Assembly (NCBI RefSeq): GCF_030272615.1 | Contig: NC_081407.1 | Span: 433,652,730-433,716,729, forward strand | Origin: Cryptomeria japonica | Taxonomy: Eukaryota > Streptophyta > Pinopsida > Cupressales > Cupressaceae | Length of the DNA: 64,000 nucleotides | Direction: 5' to 3' | Notes under the pieces: generated by a model | What the model saw: only the letters and a program-made list of their open reading frames with translations | The model's database searches: none | Told to the model about the DNA's origin: nothing | Program-made: the position numbers and the translations under genes | In this document: piece after piece, positions 23,918-36,064 of the stretch | Numbering within the stretch: position 1 is the stretch's first letter | Layout: each line of letters opens with the position of its first letter

Positions 23918-24235
23918 TGTAAGGAAGTTAAGTAGAAAAACAACTTCCTATACTAATCTAGAGAGGAGGCTAATTCAAAATTTTTTATAGACCTTTAGAA
24001 CAATTACAAAAAAATGGCAAAAATAAACATAAATAACATGCATACCACAACACAATGATTTACGTGGGGAAAACCCTTTCGAGAGAAAAGCACCACAGTC
24101 TAAAAGATGCCCAATATCAGAAATCAACAACAGATTACAATATATTTGCAAAGTAAGCTTCTCATAGGAGTGTTGTGAATACAGATATAGAGGAAACTCA
24201 ATAGCTATCAAAGTTTGATAATACATCCCAATACC
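23918..24235. repeat. LTR-like repeat, copy A (related to 63507-63840)
   Basis: It starts TGTAAGGAAGTTAAGTAG and contains AACTTCCTA, then a conserved GATTTACGTGGGGAAAACCC stretch and a GCAAAGTAAGCTTCTCA..GGAGT segment. The same blocks in the same order occur from 63507. The TG start and wide copy spacing suggest an LTR of a copia-like element. The right border was not found. Confidence 0.55.
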
Positions 24236-24420
24236 TAGTCATAATACAATACACTTATAATATATGGTTTCCTTCTAAGGTGAACAAAGTGCACAAAATA
24301 TCTACCATTAGATCTATGACTTCAAGATTAAAAAAATAGATTTACAATGATAAGTTATAAATATAATGTGGCTTAAATAAATCAAGCATTCTTAGAAGAA
24401 CTTCCTCAGTACATATGATG

Positions 24421-24433
24421 CACTAGTAGAAAA
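24421..24433 (+). other. Isolated CACTA-type terminus
   Basis: CACTAGTAGAAAA matches the usual outer end of plant CACTA elements and would open an element running to the right. I found no matching inverse terminus downstream, so this may be chance or a truncated copy. Confidence 0.3.
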
Positions 24434-26381
24434 AATTGAGCATTCCTCATCCAACATACAAAATACACTTTAACACTTGTATTTTTTTCAGCATTCTAAA
24501 TGCACCAGTACAATTTTTTATTTTTGCAAGGTTGAGACACCATTTCCCTAAAACTATAATCCCCAACAATAGTTCCATGCCACACATCCATTTGGTACCC
24601 TTAGGGCCACCCCACTATTCAAGGACATAATCATTCGGACACAAGCACAACACTCACAAAACATAAGGAAGTGTGACTCACAAACACACTAATTAATGTG
24701 AATAATTATAATAATAATCACATGACATTGAGTGAGACAAAGCAACAAGGGGTAATTAATATGAGATGAATATTGTTGCACCAAAACTTGTAATTAACAT
24801 CAAATTCAAATAGGCCACTAAACACGATCACCATCAAATACATATCAAGCCCATAAGAAGAGTCATCCAATCATATAATAAACATGCTCAAGTGGAAATA
24901 ATCACTGACAATAAGCATGCGGGATAAAGCACATTACGTAGTGTAAACATGCTAATAATATATACAACACTAACATAAACATGTGCAAAAATAGCCTCAT
25001 CCAATCACAACATAACCAAAGACGGGTTCCATATTGAACACTAAGTCCAACAACATCAAGGACACGGATCCTAGAGAAAGGCAAGGAGTTTCATTACTAT
25101 AGACCACAAAAGGATTCTTTTTCATACTTGAGTACATATGCCCTCTCACCATGCAAAGGTAGTTCCCAAGTGACGTCTCACCATGCAAAGGGAGTTCCCA
25201 AGTGACGTCCACCACCCGTTGGGGTCATGCAATAACTCCAAGTATGTTGCCACCATATATCTTGGTTCATTTCAATTAACTCATGTTTCATTTGGTTTTC
25301 ACCTAATTAATTGTTTTATACCTATTGTAACCATGAAGTCACATCCAAACCTAGGACAACATCTAGAGCCACTTATTCCTCACCCTATACCTCAAATCCT
25401 ATGCACTCAACATGCCAAAATAATATTTGAGCATGGCATGGAATTCAATGCACAAAATTGAGGAAACAAAATAAATATGATCTCAAAAGTTTATAAGTAG
25501 AATTTTTTTAATGAGACTTCTTTTCTCACCTCAAAATTCATAGAACCAAGCACAATTTTTTTTTTCTCAAATCATTTCGGAAGGAAGAACCATAAAATTA
25601 AAAAAAATCAAATCCTATTGATGAATTCTTCAATTTTTAAAATGAAAATTTGAGAAAATAGAATATAAATTTTTGATCCTATGGTGAACAAGATCACACT
25701 TTTAAGGTCAAACTTCAAATTTAAGAAGTTTTGGAAAAAAATTTGCCATAATGAGGATGCAAATTAGAAAATTGTAAAATTTTACATCAATTTGAATCGA
25801 CTAAAATGAAATTGAATATAAAATAGTAACCATATTATTCCACATGAGTAAGAATGACAAACATTCAAATAAATAATTCAAAACATGACAAATAAGGAAA
25901 ATTACTTCAAGTTTGCACTCACAAATTACCAATTTTCTTTCACTTTTCTTCAAATTGAGAACCCAATATAAGATGCTATGAAAATGCACACCTAATCCAT
26001 CCATGCAAATTCTCATTCCAATCCGAAGCAATCCAATAGCAATAAAATCCATCCATTTTCCAAATCTTTGAGGGAGGGTTTGAGAGAGAGTTTCGAAAAT
26101 GAGAGAATGAAATAAAAAAATACTGAGTCCTTTCTTAAAATTCCTTTTATGACTATTATTTTTTACTTTTTTTCCACCCTTTTTAACCAGAAAACATAAT
26201 TTGTATTAAATTAAAAACGTCTAAGTTATATTCTTTTCAAAGACAAATAAAATAATACAATGTTGTCCTTTTGCAAGCAATTGTAATAACACAATCTAAT
26301 TCCCCTCTTGGAATTAAATAATTTAATTTAACTTCCCCACATAAGAAATATTTTTTTGATCACAATTAATCTAATTGTAAT
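24434..26381. other. Intergenic, no gene seen
   Basis: AT-rich, with no convincing coding frame. A short direct repeat containing TCTCACCATGCAAAG..GAGTTCCCAAGTGACGTC occurs twice near 25143-25208. Confidence 0.35.
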
Positions 26382-27161
26382 TGTAGACACATAAAATTTG
26401 TCATCTTAATCCCGGGTGGATCGACTTCATTTTCATGCATTATTCCATCAAATATTATCCATTAAATATTATTATTTATCCATCATTATTCATTAATATT
26501 ATATATATATATATATCATCAATATCAATATTATCATTTATCCATTTAATAATGTTAATATTCTATCATTTACCATTCATTAATATTATTATCATTTATC
26601 ACCGAGCAAAATAAAATATTATTATCATTTATCGTTTAATATTTTATTTAATATATCCATCTTCATAAACATATGCATAAGCATCTACATGACTCATTTA
26701 TGCTTCCTCCTCTACCTATTTCCATCCACCTCATGCATGTGGGATTAAACTCTCAAGCCCTACTTTTTATCCCATATTCATCCCACAATGTGGAATCACC
26801 TGGAGAACATCTATAAAAATCCAACCCCTCTTTCATTTGAATGATCTAGCAATCTAACAATTAGTCCTCCTTTTGCATTATTCTCTTGCATTTCGCTTTC
26901 TTTAGTTTTCTTTGCATTCATCATCTCGAATCTCCAATAAATCATAGCCTCTTGTGCACAGTGCTCTGAGAGCAAAAATCTTAAAAAGACAAGACCTTGA
27001 TTTAAGGAGTGCAATGAAGTAGATTTTCATAGCATGCATGTGTGTTTCTAACTTAGAGTTTTGTTTTGCATGTGTGTGTTTTGCATGTACTTCATTGTTG
27101 GGTGATTGATCTATCTAAATCTTCTCTCATAAGATTTCAGATCAGATTTTTCTCACCTACA
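26382..27161 (+). repeat. Probable solo LTR, Tat-like
   Basis: The 780-bp unit begins TGTAGACACATAAAATTTGT and ends TTTTTCTCACCTACA. GTAAT lies directly before it and GTAAG directly after it, a 4/5 match for a 5-bp target duplication. A TATA-like CTATAAAAAT lies near 26811, about 350 bp before the end. The start resembles the Tat LTR at 13501. No internal element sequence adjoins it, which fits loss of the rest by recombination between LTRs. Confidence 0.6.
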
Positions 27162-28979
27162 GTAAGAATTCAATATCATTTCTAACACAATTAAAAATTA
27201 CAAATTTTCCTTTTTTCTTTTCTTTATCAATCCCCAATGCATCATACATCATTAATGTACCCAAGTGTTTAATTTAGAAATACAATTGCATGCACATAAG
27301 AAACCAAACAACAATAATATAAATCATACAATAATTGTTTTTTTTTCAAAACATACAAAGTGTGCAATCACCTTTGATTTACATCTAAACCATAACAGAA
27401 AGGCAATAGTGGTTAACAACTCATTACCCAACATGACATCTCCGCTTAACCAACATTGGGGAAATAACTTATACTTGCCAATTCAAGTGGAGAAATAACC
27501 ATGTACCTATACCTACACACTTGATTCACACATCAAGCATACCTACTCCTGGCACATACACACATAATAGCCAAAATAAAACAGAATAATTGAATAGAGT
27601 TCAATACCTCATACACCATAGAAACCATATAATCACGCTACATATATGACTTGATACACCAACCATAAAAAAACATTCTCAAGGAATATAATAGTAACAA
27701 AATACATCAAGTTCTTACAAAGGATGACACAATTTTATACATGCATCTCAATGCAACCAAACAAAAAACACAACAAGGACTATCAATAAAAATTATAAAG
27801 CTGAAACACTAATAAATAGTCAATGCAACAAGTGCAAGTATGACCTATGCATCTCTTGATACATAGTCAAAAAGTAATTCCAATCAAAGGCATGACAAGA
27901 AAATGAATAGGTGGGAATTGCACATCCTGAATGAATTTGAAACCATCCTTCAAAGATCTAGATGGAAATTATAAGTTGTTATTTAATGAAGCTCTTCTTC
28001 CTCATTTACTTCCATGTTATCTACTTTATCATGCTACAGAACAAGATATGTGTACATTACATCATGATAATCTTGCACACTATTAGCCACTTGAACCCTA
28101 AGAGATGATTATCTCTTCCTTTTAGAACCATTCAAGCCTCATTTGTTTCATTGGAAAAAAAAGGGTGTCACAATGGACACTAAATAATGATGTATTGTGA
28201 GAAACTATGTAAGGGGCTACATAGTATTATCTAGGGTATAGCTAGTAGAGGTTGAAGTATTGAGATCATCATGATAAAGCACTCAAGGTTGACTAGTAAA
28301 TATGATTTTTTGTTTATTTTCTAAATAATAGAATAAAGTAAAATAAGAATGAGATAAAATATAAGCCATTTCCAAGAATATTAAAACAATTTATTTTTAA
28401 ATGCATTAAGCAAGAGAGTAGTATCATGCCTGCACATATATAGAATGAAGAACTGAAAATTGTGTGCATATAAGCATTTCCTTATTCATCAAATGTTACC
28501 GTGTTAGACTCTTAAATAAGATGCTCATCATTAAAATCATGAAAGAGATCTAAAAAACTTAGGTACCATTGTTGTAATAAAATAATTTCCAAGCATATAT
28601 ATCAACACAAGAAGGTAATGGACTTAGGATGTAGTTTACAATCATTTACGATGCACAAAAGATTGTCACGATCATGGATCATGGTCATGGTCATGTGCAT
28701 GCATATCAATCATGATTAATAGTTCAAGAGGTTCCATATTGAGAAAATATAATCAATACAAAATTTGTAGATAGTAGTATTGGAAGGTCACAAGATGTAA
28801 AAATGATACCAAAATAGTACATATATTTGGTATTTAAAACTGAATGAAGAGATACCTTGGGAATAAATTCTAGGTGTTGTAAATAGTGTGAAGGTTCACC
28901 AATTTAATGTGAGGAAATGAATACATTTTTTCTACAATATGATTTAAAATATAATAGAATAACTAAACATTGAAAAGTT
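27162..28979. other. Intergenic, no gene seen
   Basis: AT-rich. The longest open frames are short and lack any recognisable domain. A CATGGATCATGGTCATGGTC-type short repeat occurs near 28672. Confidence 0.35.
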
Positions 28980-31400
28980 TGAAATTGAATATCTAAGAAA
29001 CTTTGTAGTTGGAGATGAATACAAGAACTTATTTAATTCCAATTAGGTGTCAATTTGACTTGTTAATGTGTTGCGATTTAAGTAATCAAAATAAAAATTC
29101 AAGATTTGGAACATTAATTAGAAAAATTTGACCAACTCTAACAAGGTCTAAACTAATATGAACAATTTCATCTAATGCAATCTAGTCCTATACAAAACTA
29201 TGTTGTGTGATCTAGTCTTCGACAGGGCCACATCATACAATCTAATCCTAGATAGGATCACCCATTTAGTTTAGTCCATGTGATCAATCAATTGTCATGT
29301 TAATCCAATTTTTAAATTCCCAGTTAACTTTGTATTCTAAATACATAATAAGACATGCTTCAAAATAAGAGGATAAGACCTAGCCTTCTCTCAATATAAG
29401 CTAAACCTTTACAAGATTACAATCATAGGCCACCTTAGAAATGTAAATGTATACAGATGATGAATAAATTTATTAGTATAATGTCTAGTTATTTAGTTTA
29501 ACTTTAGAAGCTCTATAATCTAGCCTTCAAAATTTTACTTAGCTTTGCCTTCTAATAATATATATGGTAAAAAATAAGAAGAGATTACCTAGAGTCCTCT
29601 TAATTGTAAGTAAAGCCTTTATATAGTGATGAGCAATTTTACAACCATAAGCCACATTAGTAATGTAAATTATGTATATGCATAGTGAGCAAATATTTTA
29701 GTATAATGTTTAGATGTATACTTTAACTTTATAATACAATATCTCTTTGAAATGATTACACATGCTTCTTGATTGCTAATGCCCTATAAATGCATCATTT
29801 TAAAAAGTAAATAGATCTTAATGGTTAATAGGCTCAAGTAAACTAAAAAAATAGCCTAGGATGAGAAAGAAAGAAATAAAAATTGTACAAGTATGCAAAA
29901 CTAATCAAAAAGAAAAATAAATTAGTTCTAAATCAAAGAGCTAAGAAATTGAGTAATTGGACAATAATACAAGACCTTATTTATTCATAATGAGTTGCCA
30001 ATTTGACTACTTGATGTGTTGTGATAAGAAATCAAAATAAAAAGATCAGGGTTTGGAACATGGATTAGAAAATTGAGATCGACTCTAACAAGGTCTAAGC
30101 TATTGCAAACAAATTCGCCTCATGCAATCTAATCCTCGATAAAGCTATGTTAATTGATCAAGTCTTAGAGAGGGCCACATCATATAATCTGACCCTAACA
30201 AAACCATAAAGTGCAGTGTAGTTCTAGATAAGATCATCGTATGTGGTTTATTCCATGCGATACAATTTATCACTATGCTAATCCAACCTTCAAAAAAATT
30301 CTTAGTTTTGTCTTCTAACTGCATAGTAAGATATACTTCAAAATAAAAGGCAAAGACCTAGACTTCTCTTAGTTGTAAATGAAGCCTTTAAATAATGACA
30401 TGCAAAATTACAAGCATATATCACATTAGAAATGTAAATGTATATACATGATGAACAAATGCATTAGTATAATGTCTAGATGTATCATTTAACTTTAGAA
30501 GTTCAACAATCCAATTTCTCTTTGAAGTGATCACCAATGCTTCATAATCCTTGTTGATTGCTAATGCTCTATAAATGTTTATAAATGTAAGTTTTTTAAG
30601 TGATTAGATATTAAATAGATCAAATTGGTACAATATGCTCCTATGCTAATGTAACCTTCAAATTTTACTTAGCTTTGTCTTCAAATTATATAATAAGATA
30701 TGCTTCCAAATAAAAAGACAAGACCTAGACTTCTCTTAATTGTAACCAAAACCTTTAAATAAGGATATAGAGGATTATAATCATAAATGACATTAGTAAT
30801 CTATACATAAACCATTTTTTCTTTGGAGTGATTTCTAATGCATGTGAATCCTTGTTGATTATTAATACCTTATAGATATCTATAAATGCATGATTTTTCA
30901 AAGATCTTACTAAATAATAAGATATACTTCAAAATAGAAAGACAAGACCTAGACTTCTCTTAATTGTAAGTAAAGCCTTTAAATAATGATATAGAAGATT
31001 ACAATCATAAACCACATTAGTAATGTATCTATATATAATCCATTTTTTCTTTGAAGTGATTTCTAATTCTTCTTAATTCTTGTTGATTGCTAATGTCCTA
31101 TAGATGTCTATAAATGCATGTTTTTTTTGAAGTAAATAGATCTTAAATAGACCCTATTCCTATTCTAATGCAACCTTCAAAATTTTACTCAACGTTGTCT
31201 TCTAACTAAATAATGAAATATGCTTCAAAATGAAAAGGCAAATCCTAGACTTGTCTTAATTTTATGTGAGGCCTTTAAAATAATAATAATATAAAAAGAT
31301 TACAATCATAAGCCACATTAGTAATAAATCTACATATAAGCTAATTTCTCTTTGAAGCGACTCCTAATGTTTGTTGATGTCTATTGACTCTTAATGTCAA
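28980..31400. repeat. Decayed nested tandem repeats
   Basis: A block at about 28980-29380 recurs at about 29945-30360 (period about 950-980 bp). Both contain CTCTAACAAGGTCTAA, GGCCACATCAT and a TGCTTCAAAATA-type segment. Within and after these, a smaller unit recurs about every 220-370 bp: landmark sequences like AAGATATGCTTCAAAATAAA followed by AGACCTAGACTTCTCTTAAT occur near 29351, 30329, 30697, 30919 and 31206, and TTCTCTTTGAAGTGAT-like sequence recurs with them. The copies are well diverged, so the array is old. No coding capacity is visible. Confidence 0.65.
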
Positions 31401-31876
31401 TTTCTTTTTGAAGCGATTCCTAATGTTTAATGATCCTTTTTCTCTCTTTCTACCTAGGGGTGTCCCCCTAACCCAACCTAGAATTTTAATTTGGGGGCAA
31501 GTTGAGGCAAGAATAATCCCCAAGCATGAGTAGACAGGCTCGAACAAGCCATTCATTGGATAAATCCAACCAACAATAATTGAACCTTGAACTTATATGA
31601 AAAGAAGCTAAAACCTTAACAAAACCTTACCAATTACTAAAATAATGCCTATAAATTCACTTCTTTTACCTAAATAAGATCTCTGAAGCTTCCAAAACAA
31701 ACCTTTCGTACGATGTGATAGCGACGTGTTAGTCAATCACAACCGCTTATTGTAAAATCGACGGTGTAAAACACACGAGTGTTAGTCAATCTGTATTGCC
31801 ATTTTCGAGCAAGAATAGGCACGTCCATGCTTAATAGGCTTGTGCAAACTCAAAAATCAGCCTATGGGTGGAAGAA
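31401..31876. other. Upstream region of the plastocyanin gene
   Basis: There is no gene here. GTGTTAGTCAATC occurs twice, at 31726 and 31779, each next to a CACG- or GACGTG-containing stretch, which might be part of a distal promoter. Confidence 0.4.
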
Positions 31877-32062
31877 AGAACCAAAAAGTGTGCAAGGATG
31901 TAGAACCATGGCCAAGCTATAGCCACGTAACCTAATATCCCACTCCACCCAATCAATCCCTCATCGCCCAAAAGAACCAAAAAGTAAGGATGTAGAACCA
32001 TGGCCAAGCTATAGCCACGTAACCTAATATCCCACTCCACCCAATCAATCCCTCATCGCCCA
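31877..32062 (+). promoter_or_regulatory. Tandem duplication in the plastocyanin promoter
   Basis: Two nearly identical units (31877-31970 and 31973-32062) each contain GATGTAGAACCATGGCC, GCCACGTAACC (an ACGT core) and CCCAATCAATCCC (a CCAAT-like box). The offset is 92-96 bp, the difference being a small indel near the start of the unit. The second unit ends about 197 bp before the plastocyanin ATG. The duplication doubles any binding sites it contains. Its regulatory function is inferred from position only. Confidence 0.6.
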
Positions 32063-32211
32063 ATCTGGCTGGTCAGGTGGAGATGAGGCTTATCAATGGT
32101 ACAGCAGATAAAATCTGCCATGAGAGCACGAGTGTGTGGCCACAAACACCTCTCTTATCCTCATATCTCTACAACTACAAAGTACCTATACCCTCCCCAT
32201 ACCAATTCACT

Positions 32212-32238
32212 CCTCTCTCTCTCTCTCTCTCTCTCTCT
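32212..32238 (+). repeat. CT repeat in the plastocyanin 5' leader
   Basis: An almost pure CT run ending 20 bases before the ATG. Pyrimidine runs near the start site are common in plant leaders and core promoters. I do not see a canonical TATA box between 32062 and this run. Confidence 0.7.
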
Positions 32239-32258
32239 TCCTAACTCACTCACTACCA

Positions 32259-32777
32259 ATGGCAGCCATTACAGTAGCGATCTCCAGCGTAAAGACAGAA
32301 TGCGCAAAGGCGGCGGTGGCAAAGGCAGCGCCGCCGCACAGCCCTCTGAGCAGAGGGGCTAGGGGGAAAATGGTGAAGGTGCGCGCTTCGATGAGGGAAA
32401 ATGTGATGAAGATGGCGGCGACATCGGCGGCGAGCGTGGCCATAGCGGGGAGCGCTCTGGTCGGTCCGGCGGCGGCAATGGAGGTGCTGCTGGGCGGCAA
32501 CGGTGGCGAGCTTGAGTTCGTGCCGAATGAATTCTCGGTGCCGGCAGGGGAGACCATCATTTTCAAGAACAACGCGGGATTTCCCCACAATGTGATCTTT
32601 CTTGAGGATGAAGTGCCCTCCGGCGTTGATGCCGGCACCATTTCCATGCTGGAAGAAGATTTGCTGAATGCCCCTGGCCAGACCTACAAAGTAACCCTTG
32701 ACAAGAAGGGCACCTACAAATTCTACTGCGGGCCTCACGAGGGAGCCGGCATGAGAGGAACAGTTACTGTCAATTGA
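32259..32777 (+). CDS. PETE: Plastocyanin precursor, chloroplast thylakoid lumen
   Basis: Plastocyanin is the soluble copper protein that carries electrons from cytochrome f to photosystem I in the thylakoid lumen. The single exon encodes 172 residues. A 73-residue bipartite transit peptide has a basic stromal part, then a hydrophobic lumen signal ending GPAAA. The mature protein of 99 residues, the classical length, starts MEVLLGG. Copper ligands are all present in mature numbering: His37 (GFPHNV), Cys84, His87 and Met92 (CGPHEGAGM). The acidic patches at 43-45 (EDE) and 59-61 (EED) and Tyr83, which dock partners, are kept. No twin Arg precedes the lumen signal, consistent with Sec-type transport. 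I chose the ATG at 32259 because it follows a leader-like CT run and gives a normal transit peptide; the frame is open upstream to 32136 without an ATG. Gly85, Glu88 and Arg93 differ from the usual angiosperm residues. The gene stands alone among repeats. Confidence 0.97.
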   Translation: MAAITVAISSVKTECAKAAVAKAAPPHSPLSRGARGKMVKVRASMRENVMKMAATSAASVAIAGSALVGPAAAMEVLLGGNGGELEFVPNEFSVPAGETIIFKNNAGFPHNVIFLEDEVPSGVDAGTISMLEEDLLNAPGQTYKVTLDKKGTYKFYCGPHEGAGMRGTVTVN

Positions 32778-32904
32778 TTCTTCCGATTCTCAATTAGGGC
32801 TCCTGTTCCTGTTCCTGTTTCTGTTCCTCTTCCTCTTGCTTACTGTTTAAATGTGAGGGTTTTGTATGGCACTGACTCTGTAAAATGTTTTCACTTTCAC
32901 TTCT

Positions 32905-33212
32905 GATTTGCTCGGGTTTTAAAAGGTTAGCGGGCAATTTATTATGATTATTAGTGTTATCGTTTCCTTTTTCAAGTCTTCTAAATCTAATGCTATAACG
33001 TTGATAAAGAGTTCTTCAAGCATTTTATTGTCTATTTTTTAAGGTTCAGGCACTGGATATGTGATTTGCTTTGCTCCGGATTTAAAGTTTAGCGGACAAT
33101 TTGTTGTTATTATGATTAAGTTATTAGTGTTATTGTTTCCTTTCTAAAGTCTTCTAATTCTAATGCTTTGATATATTGATAAAGAGTTGTTCAAGGATTT
33201 TATTGTCTGTCA
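32905..33212. repeat. Imperfect tandem duplication downstream of plastocyanin
   Basis: Copies at about 32905-33038 and 33063-33212 (offset about 158 bp) share GATTTGCT, TTAGCGG(G/A)CAATTT, TATTAGTGTTAT, AAGTCTTCTAA and TTTTATTGTCT in order. The first begins 128 bp after the stop codon, so it may overlap the 3' untranslated region. Confidence 0.7.
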
Positions 33213-33471
33213 CTTGGAAATTAATTGAATCAGAATATTAATGTTTCTGTTTCCGGTAGAAATTTGCTACAGTTTTGTATTTGTTGTCTGGATTAAAGAC
33301 TTTTTTGTACGGTTCTTATTTTAATGGTTTGGATCATTTGGTGGTGCGCCATTAAGATGAAAAGAACAAATAATTCTATACAATGTTTAGGAGAAATATT
33401 TATTATGTTGGTAGTTAGTGGTCTGGTTTGCCTTTTCGCAGTTTATTACTGGTCAGCATATCAAAAATATT

Positions 33472-33785
33472 ATGATTTATTTATATGAATTATAGAAATA
33501 ACATATTTTTAATTAAATTAACATACAATTTAATTTAAAAATAATTGTATTAATTTTATAGTAACAATTGTTTTAATTTTATGATTCATTTTATATGGAT
33601 TATGGAAATAGCTTATGTTTAATAAAATTAATGCACAATCTAATTCAGAAATAATTGAGCTAATTTTATAAAAACAATTGTTCTAATTTTATGGATTGTG
33701 GAAAGTTGATGTCTTGTCTTAAAATTAATTTTATGGATTGTGGAAAGTTAATGTCTTTACTTAAAATTAATTTTATGGATTGTTT
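33472..33785. repeat. Two short tandem duplications, AT-rich
   Basis: A unit of about 109 bp starts at 33472 and again at 33581, sharing TTTATATG(A/G)ATTAT and ACAATTGTT(T/C)TAATTTTATG. It is followed by a 42-bp unit with TTTTATGGATTGTGGAAAGT at 33687 and 33729 and a third partial copy at 33771. Confidence 0.65.
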
Positions 33786-34006
33786 TAGAAATTTTAAAAT
33801 CATAGAATAAATAAGAGTTGCATAAGAGCCCATTTCTTGTAAAAAATTGTTAAAAGAGTGCTCTAAGTATGTTGTGTAATAGGATAGTGTGTGGGCTAGT
33901 TATATGTGCAATGTAAGAGATGAACCTTTTCGTTTAGATTAAATTGCTGAACATTTGCTCAATTCATAAAATTCCAAGTAACTAGTGAATGATAAAAATG
34001 AAGATC

Positions 34007-34100
34007 ATGAAGTAAACAACTTTTGGATTTGATTTTGTGCAAGTTTTTAATGATGATTAAAAACTTGCACACAATCAAATCCAGAAGTTGTTTACTTCAT
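34007..34100. repeat. Long hairpin: 45-bp arms, 4-base loop
   Basis: The left arm 34007-34051 and the right arm 34056-34100 are inverse complements with only two mismatches in 45 positions. The loop is GATG (34052-34055). Such near-perfect long hairpins with tiny loops arise from fold-back duplications or small transposons, and when transcribed can feed small-RNA production. No gene is nearby on either side. Confidence 0.85.
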
Positions 34101-34559
34101 TATCATGGATTATGGAAATCTAATAGATTTGAGTGAAGATCACTTCAACATTTCATTGTTGTATTATAAGAGTATTGGTTTATGCATATGTGGATTTTTG
34201 TTAGTAAATATTGGTATGTTATAACTTGCATTAGTTTACAATACAAACGTCAATCCAATAACAATCACAAAAATAGTAGTGTAGTCTTTTGAACATTAAG
34301 ATGTATATTGATACACAAATGTCTACGTAATTAGCAAAGATAAGAGAATATATTTTATTATATTCCTAAATGTAAAACATGGCTTTAGGCTTGTCAAATG
34401 TAGAGCTTGTAAAAATAGTGAACAAACTGAAGATCGGATAATTGATTCATTAATAGTCAATTCTATATAATAAAAGGAAGGAGACGCTTGTTATAAATCA
34501 TGCATTTTGTCTACATATGAGCATATGATTCATCTTATATGCATATATGCAACATCTAA

Positions 34560-34834
34560 ATTGTAGGCATAATTATGGTGGCTTCACAATACAAACACAA
34601 AAAATGAATAATCTATTTGAATTATATTTAAAATTTGTGATCAATTTTTTATTCTAGTAAGGGAAATTGTGTAAACATTAAAAATATGGATCATAGATTT
34701 AAAACAAACCCACCAAATACAAAATTTGTAACATTTTACTAAATTCAATCATATGCACATACTTTTGTATTTCCATAACACAATTTAGATAGTGCTATAA
34801 TATACTATTTTACTACCACAACAAATGCAATAAT
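34560..34834. repeat. Fragment of a tandem-repeat family, left of an insertion
   Basis: It matches 45950-46245 through AATGAATAATCTAT, TTTAAAATTTG, GTAAACATTAAAAA, CATATGCACATAC-like and TATAATATACTA landmarks. It stops exactly at the TGTAATGCCC terminus at 34835, and the rest of the unit resumes at 44955. Confidence 0.65.
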
Positions 34835-36064
34835 TGTAATGCCCCTCCCTCGGTCACTCTGTTTAACCTAGCTTGACTTTGGTTGAATTCTTCAGTGGCT
34901 TTTATGACTGGATGATACTCTCTAATGTGATGATTTTTATCATGGTTCTAGAATATGATGTTAGATAATATGATTAAGTACTGACCTTAGATTGACATAT
35001 CTACTTTATGTATGAGTTATATCTTGTGATCGTCTTCTTGTATGAGTTCGAGTTTGTACGGGGTGTGAGGGGATGATCTTCCATCACCCACTTCAAAGGG
35101 ACATGGAATGTCACGATTCTCCTCCACCGGTGTGCCTGTATATGTTGGTGAAATGTATGTGTTTTTCTGGTGATGCAGCTGCAGGTTCCGAGCATTGACT
35201 CCACCTGAATCTTCAGGTCTGAGCATGCTCTCTAACCCAATGTTAACGTGGAAATGGAGTTATCATTCAGACCCTTGTTGTGATCATCATTCCTCGCGGG
35301 AACAAGATTCTTTTGTTGCCAATCATGTCAGTTGTTACCCTATTAGTCTTTTGTGTTGGTCTTCGTGTTTTGGTTTGTCGCATTTCGTTGCTCCTGTGTT
35401 TAGTGTAACTATTATCTTTTATTTCGTGACAAAGATTAATATTATATATATTAATGGTATTTGTATATTAATGATTAATTAATTAGTAAAATTGAAATTG
35501 TGCAAAATGAAATTAAACTAATGTTAGTGGTAAAATAATTAAATTTATTTTATCCTCGTTGTAAAGGATTAATTAAATAGGGTAATTAAATATTAAGGAT
35601 TAATTAATAAATAAAATTGAAAATTGTTGCACCAATATATTAATTTAGTCCGTGGAACTAAAAGGTTTAAATTATTTAATTATTACAAAAATAATTATTT
35701 AAAGGGAGTTAAATACTTATTTAGTATTTTATTTGTGGTCATAAAATAATCTATTTAAAAAGTAATTTCTATTTAATTATTTTCAAATTATATTTGCACG
35801 TAGGGAGTTACAAAAATAATATTAAAAATTTTTTTCAATTTTTTTTTTCTAATTTATTCATAAAAGATTGGTGAAATGAGATGGCGCTCTGCAACTAGGG
35901 CCTGCAACCAGGGTTGACGTGGACCCCTAGCAGCCCTACGGGTAGAGGAGGCGTACGTGATCCTCCATGGTGGTAAGCTTTTCTTCCCTCTTTGTTTTCT
36001 AACCTTTGCCGAGTCGGGTGCATTCATTGCAGGCACGAAGGAGGGCAAAAATAGTTAATACTCG

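Noticed and set aside
23975-24226. Minus-strand frame with KGFSPRKSLCCGM
   Set aside because: The same peptide occurs at 63341-63688 only because both lie in copies of one LTR-like repeat. No protein domain is visible.
32136-32258. Upstream extension of the plastocyanin frame
   Set aside because: It lacks an ATG start, is the CT-rich leader, and would spoil the transit peptide.
32246-32738. Two minus-strand frames opposite plastocyanin
   Set aside because: They mirror a strongly supported, family-matching plus-strand gene.
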